Assembly: GCA_014730275.1 (NCBI GenBank)
Contig: WJIL01000148.1
Span: forward strand, 1-61,738
DNA length: 61,738 nucleotides
Direction of reading: 5' to 3'
DNA from: Candidatus Lokiarchaeota archaeon
GTDB lineage: Archaea; Asgardarchaeota; Thorarchaeia; Thorarchaeales; Thorarchaeaceae
Shown: one piece after another, positions 61,351 to 61,738 of the stretch
How the letters are laid out: the number at the start of each line of letters is the position of its first letter
Position numbering within the stretch: position 1 is the stretch's first letter
Made by a program: the position numbers and the translations under genes
The notes under the pieces: generated by a model
Told to the model about the DNA's origin: nothing
Seen by the model: only the letters and a program-made list of their open reading frames with translations
Database searches by the model: none

Positions 61351-61738
61351 ATGCAAGTGGATAGACATGCACTTGAAATCGTCTTCCGGACTCTTGGGGA
61401 ACGATTTCAAGAACACCCATTTGAATCGTCGCTCTATCCAAGAGGAATGCCAAACTATCCATTCGATGTAAGATGGAATGGTATTGCTGAAGAAAAAGAA
61501 CCCAATTTCCAAGAAATTAACAGAATCTTTTCAGCGGCCATTCACGACTCCGTTGATGACTACGCCTCAGATAGCATCGGAGTGATGCTTTCAGGAGGTA
61601 TCGACTCAGCCCTTCTTCTATATCTACTTAGAAGAGAATATCCGAATGCGGACATAACTGCCTATCATACTCATTGGGGGGAATCATTCGAAGAGGGAAT
61701 CGAACTTGGAGGAGCTAAACGATCTGCCCGATTCGCCG
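61351..61738 (+). CDS. Asparagine-synthase-like ATP-pyrophosphatase (partial)
   Basis: The frame opens at ATG 61351 and runs off the window after 129 codons. The PP-loop VMLSGGIDSALLLYLL (about residue 79) is the ATP-binding motif of asparagine synthase B and related N-type ATP pyrophosphatases; ITAYHTHWGESFEEGIELGGAKRSA follows as in AsnB. There is no N-terminal Cys2 glutaminase domain, only ~70 unrelated residues, so it is probably an asparagine-synthase-like amidotransferase acting in glycan or peptide modification. A TATA-like TTTTAAG is near 61309. Confidence 0.78.
   Translation, partial: MQVDRHALEIVFRTLGERFQEHPFESSLYPRGMPNYPFDVRWNGIAEEKEPNFQEINRIFSAAIHDSVDDYASDSIGVMLSGGIDSALLLYLLRREYPNADITAYHTHWGESFEEGIELGGAKRSARFA

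Noticed and set aside
1-61738. CRISPR array, prophage, insertion sequence, rRNA or tRNA
   Set aside because: No regularly spaced repeats, transposase, integrase, capsid genes or RNA gene signatures were found by eye.

Overview
This window looks like chromosomal DNA of an Asgard archaeon, possibly of the Thorarchaeia type (the class is a guess from gene content). The archaeal core is clear: a group II chaperonin, RNA polymerase subunit K, topoisomerase VI, Cdc48/VAT, an archaeal histidyl-tRNA synthetase and an AK6/Fap7 nucleotide kinase. TATA-like boxes lie about 25 bases before predicted transcript starts, and GGTGAT/GGAGG ribosome-binding sites and TTG/GTG starts are common. The Asgard signal comes from eukaryote-like proteins: a gelsolin-like protein translationally coupled to a roadblock/LC7 protein, a second roadblock protein, a longin-like/winged-helix protein, an AN1-finger membrane protease, separate Alg13 and Alg14 proteins, and a Top6B that resembles the plant protein. 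I saw no rRNA, tRNA, CRISPR array, insertion sequence or prophage.

Layout. 1-9 kb: a truncated secreted protein, a metallo-beta-lactamase-fold hydrolase, an SPFH/zinc-ribbon protein, an orphan Eco57I-like methylase, an AK6-like kinase, and a RimI-DUF89 gene pair. 9-16 kb: thermosome, an HhH-RpoK fusion, an MgtC/DUF4010 membrane protein, hisS and AmrB (Memo). 15.5-21.6 kb: mostly minus-strand genes (MFS transporter, ACT regulator, acetyltransferases, a glycyl-radical-enzyme activase) around a surface protein with Ig-like repeats. 21.6-26.5 kb: a thiamine-type ABC importer (ThiB-ThiP-ThiQ) divergent from an HTH-ThiN regulator. 26.6-28 kb: the gelsolin-roadblock operon. 28-38.4 kb: an aminotransferase, a TPR/SNAP-like coiled-coil protein, small and unknown proteins, a GH38 alpha-mannosidase, and the hsp20-cdc48 operon behind a strongly palindromic promoter.

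38.5-46.9 kb: an FAD dehydrogenase, the AN1/M50 protease, and a probable four-gene operon of Top6B, an aberrant Top6A, a coiled-coil/winged-helix protein and a PD-(D/E)XK nuclease. These are followed by a roadblock protein paired with a NifB-like radical SAM enzyme. 46.8-54 kb: a longin-like protein, AmrS (the radical SAM partner of AmrB), a second coiled-coil/HTH protein, a transglutaminase-like protein, a RecB/Cas4-like nuclease and unknowns. 54-61.7 kb: Alg13/Alg14, a GlcD-like oxidase with its Fe-S partner, a membrane gene split by an in-frame stop, two tandem family 2 glycosyltransferases and the start of an asparagine-synthase-like gene.

The items most worth attention are: (1) the Top6B-Top6A-coiled-coil-nuclease cluster, in which Top6A lacks one Toprim acidic residue; (2) the hsp20-cdc48 control region, where a 40-bp dyad is centred on the predicted transcription start and is followed by a folded leader; (3) the gelsolin-roadblock operon; (4) the roadblock/NifB-like pair; and (5) the HhH-RpoK fusion. 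All functions are inferred from motifs read by eye; no database search was run.
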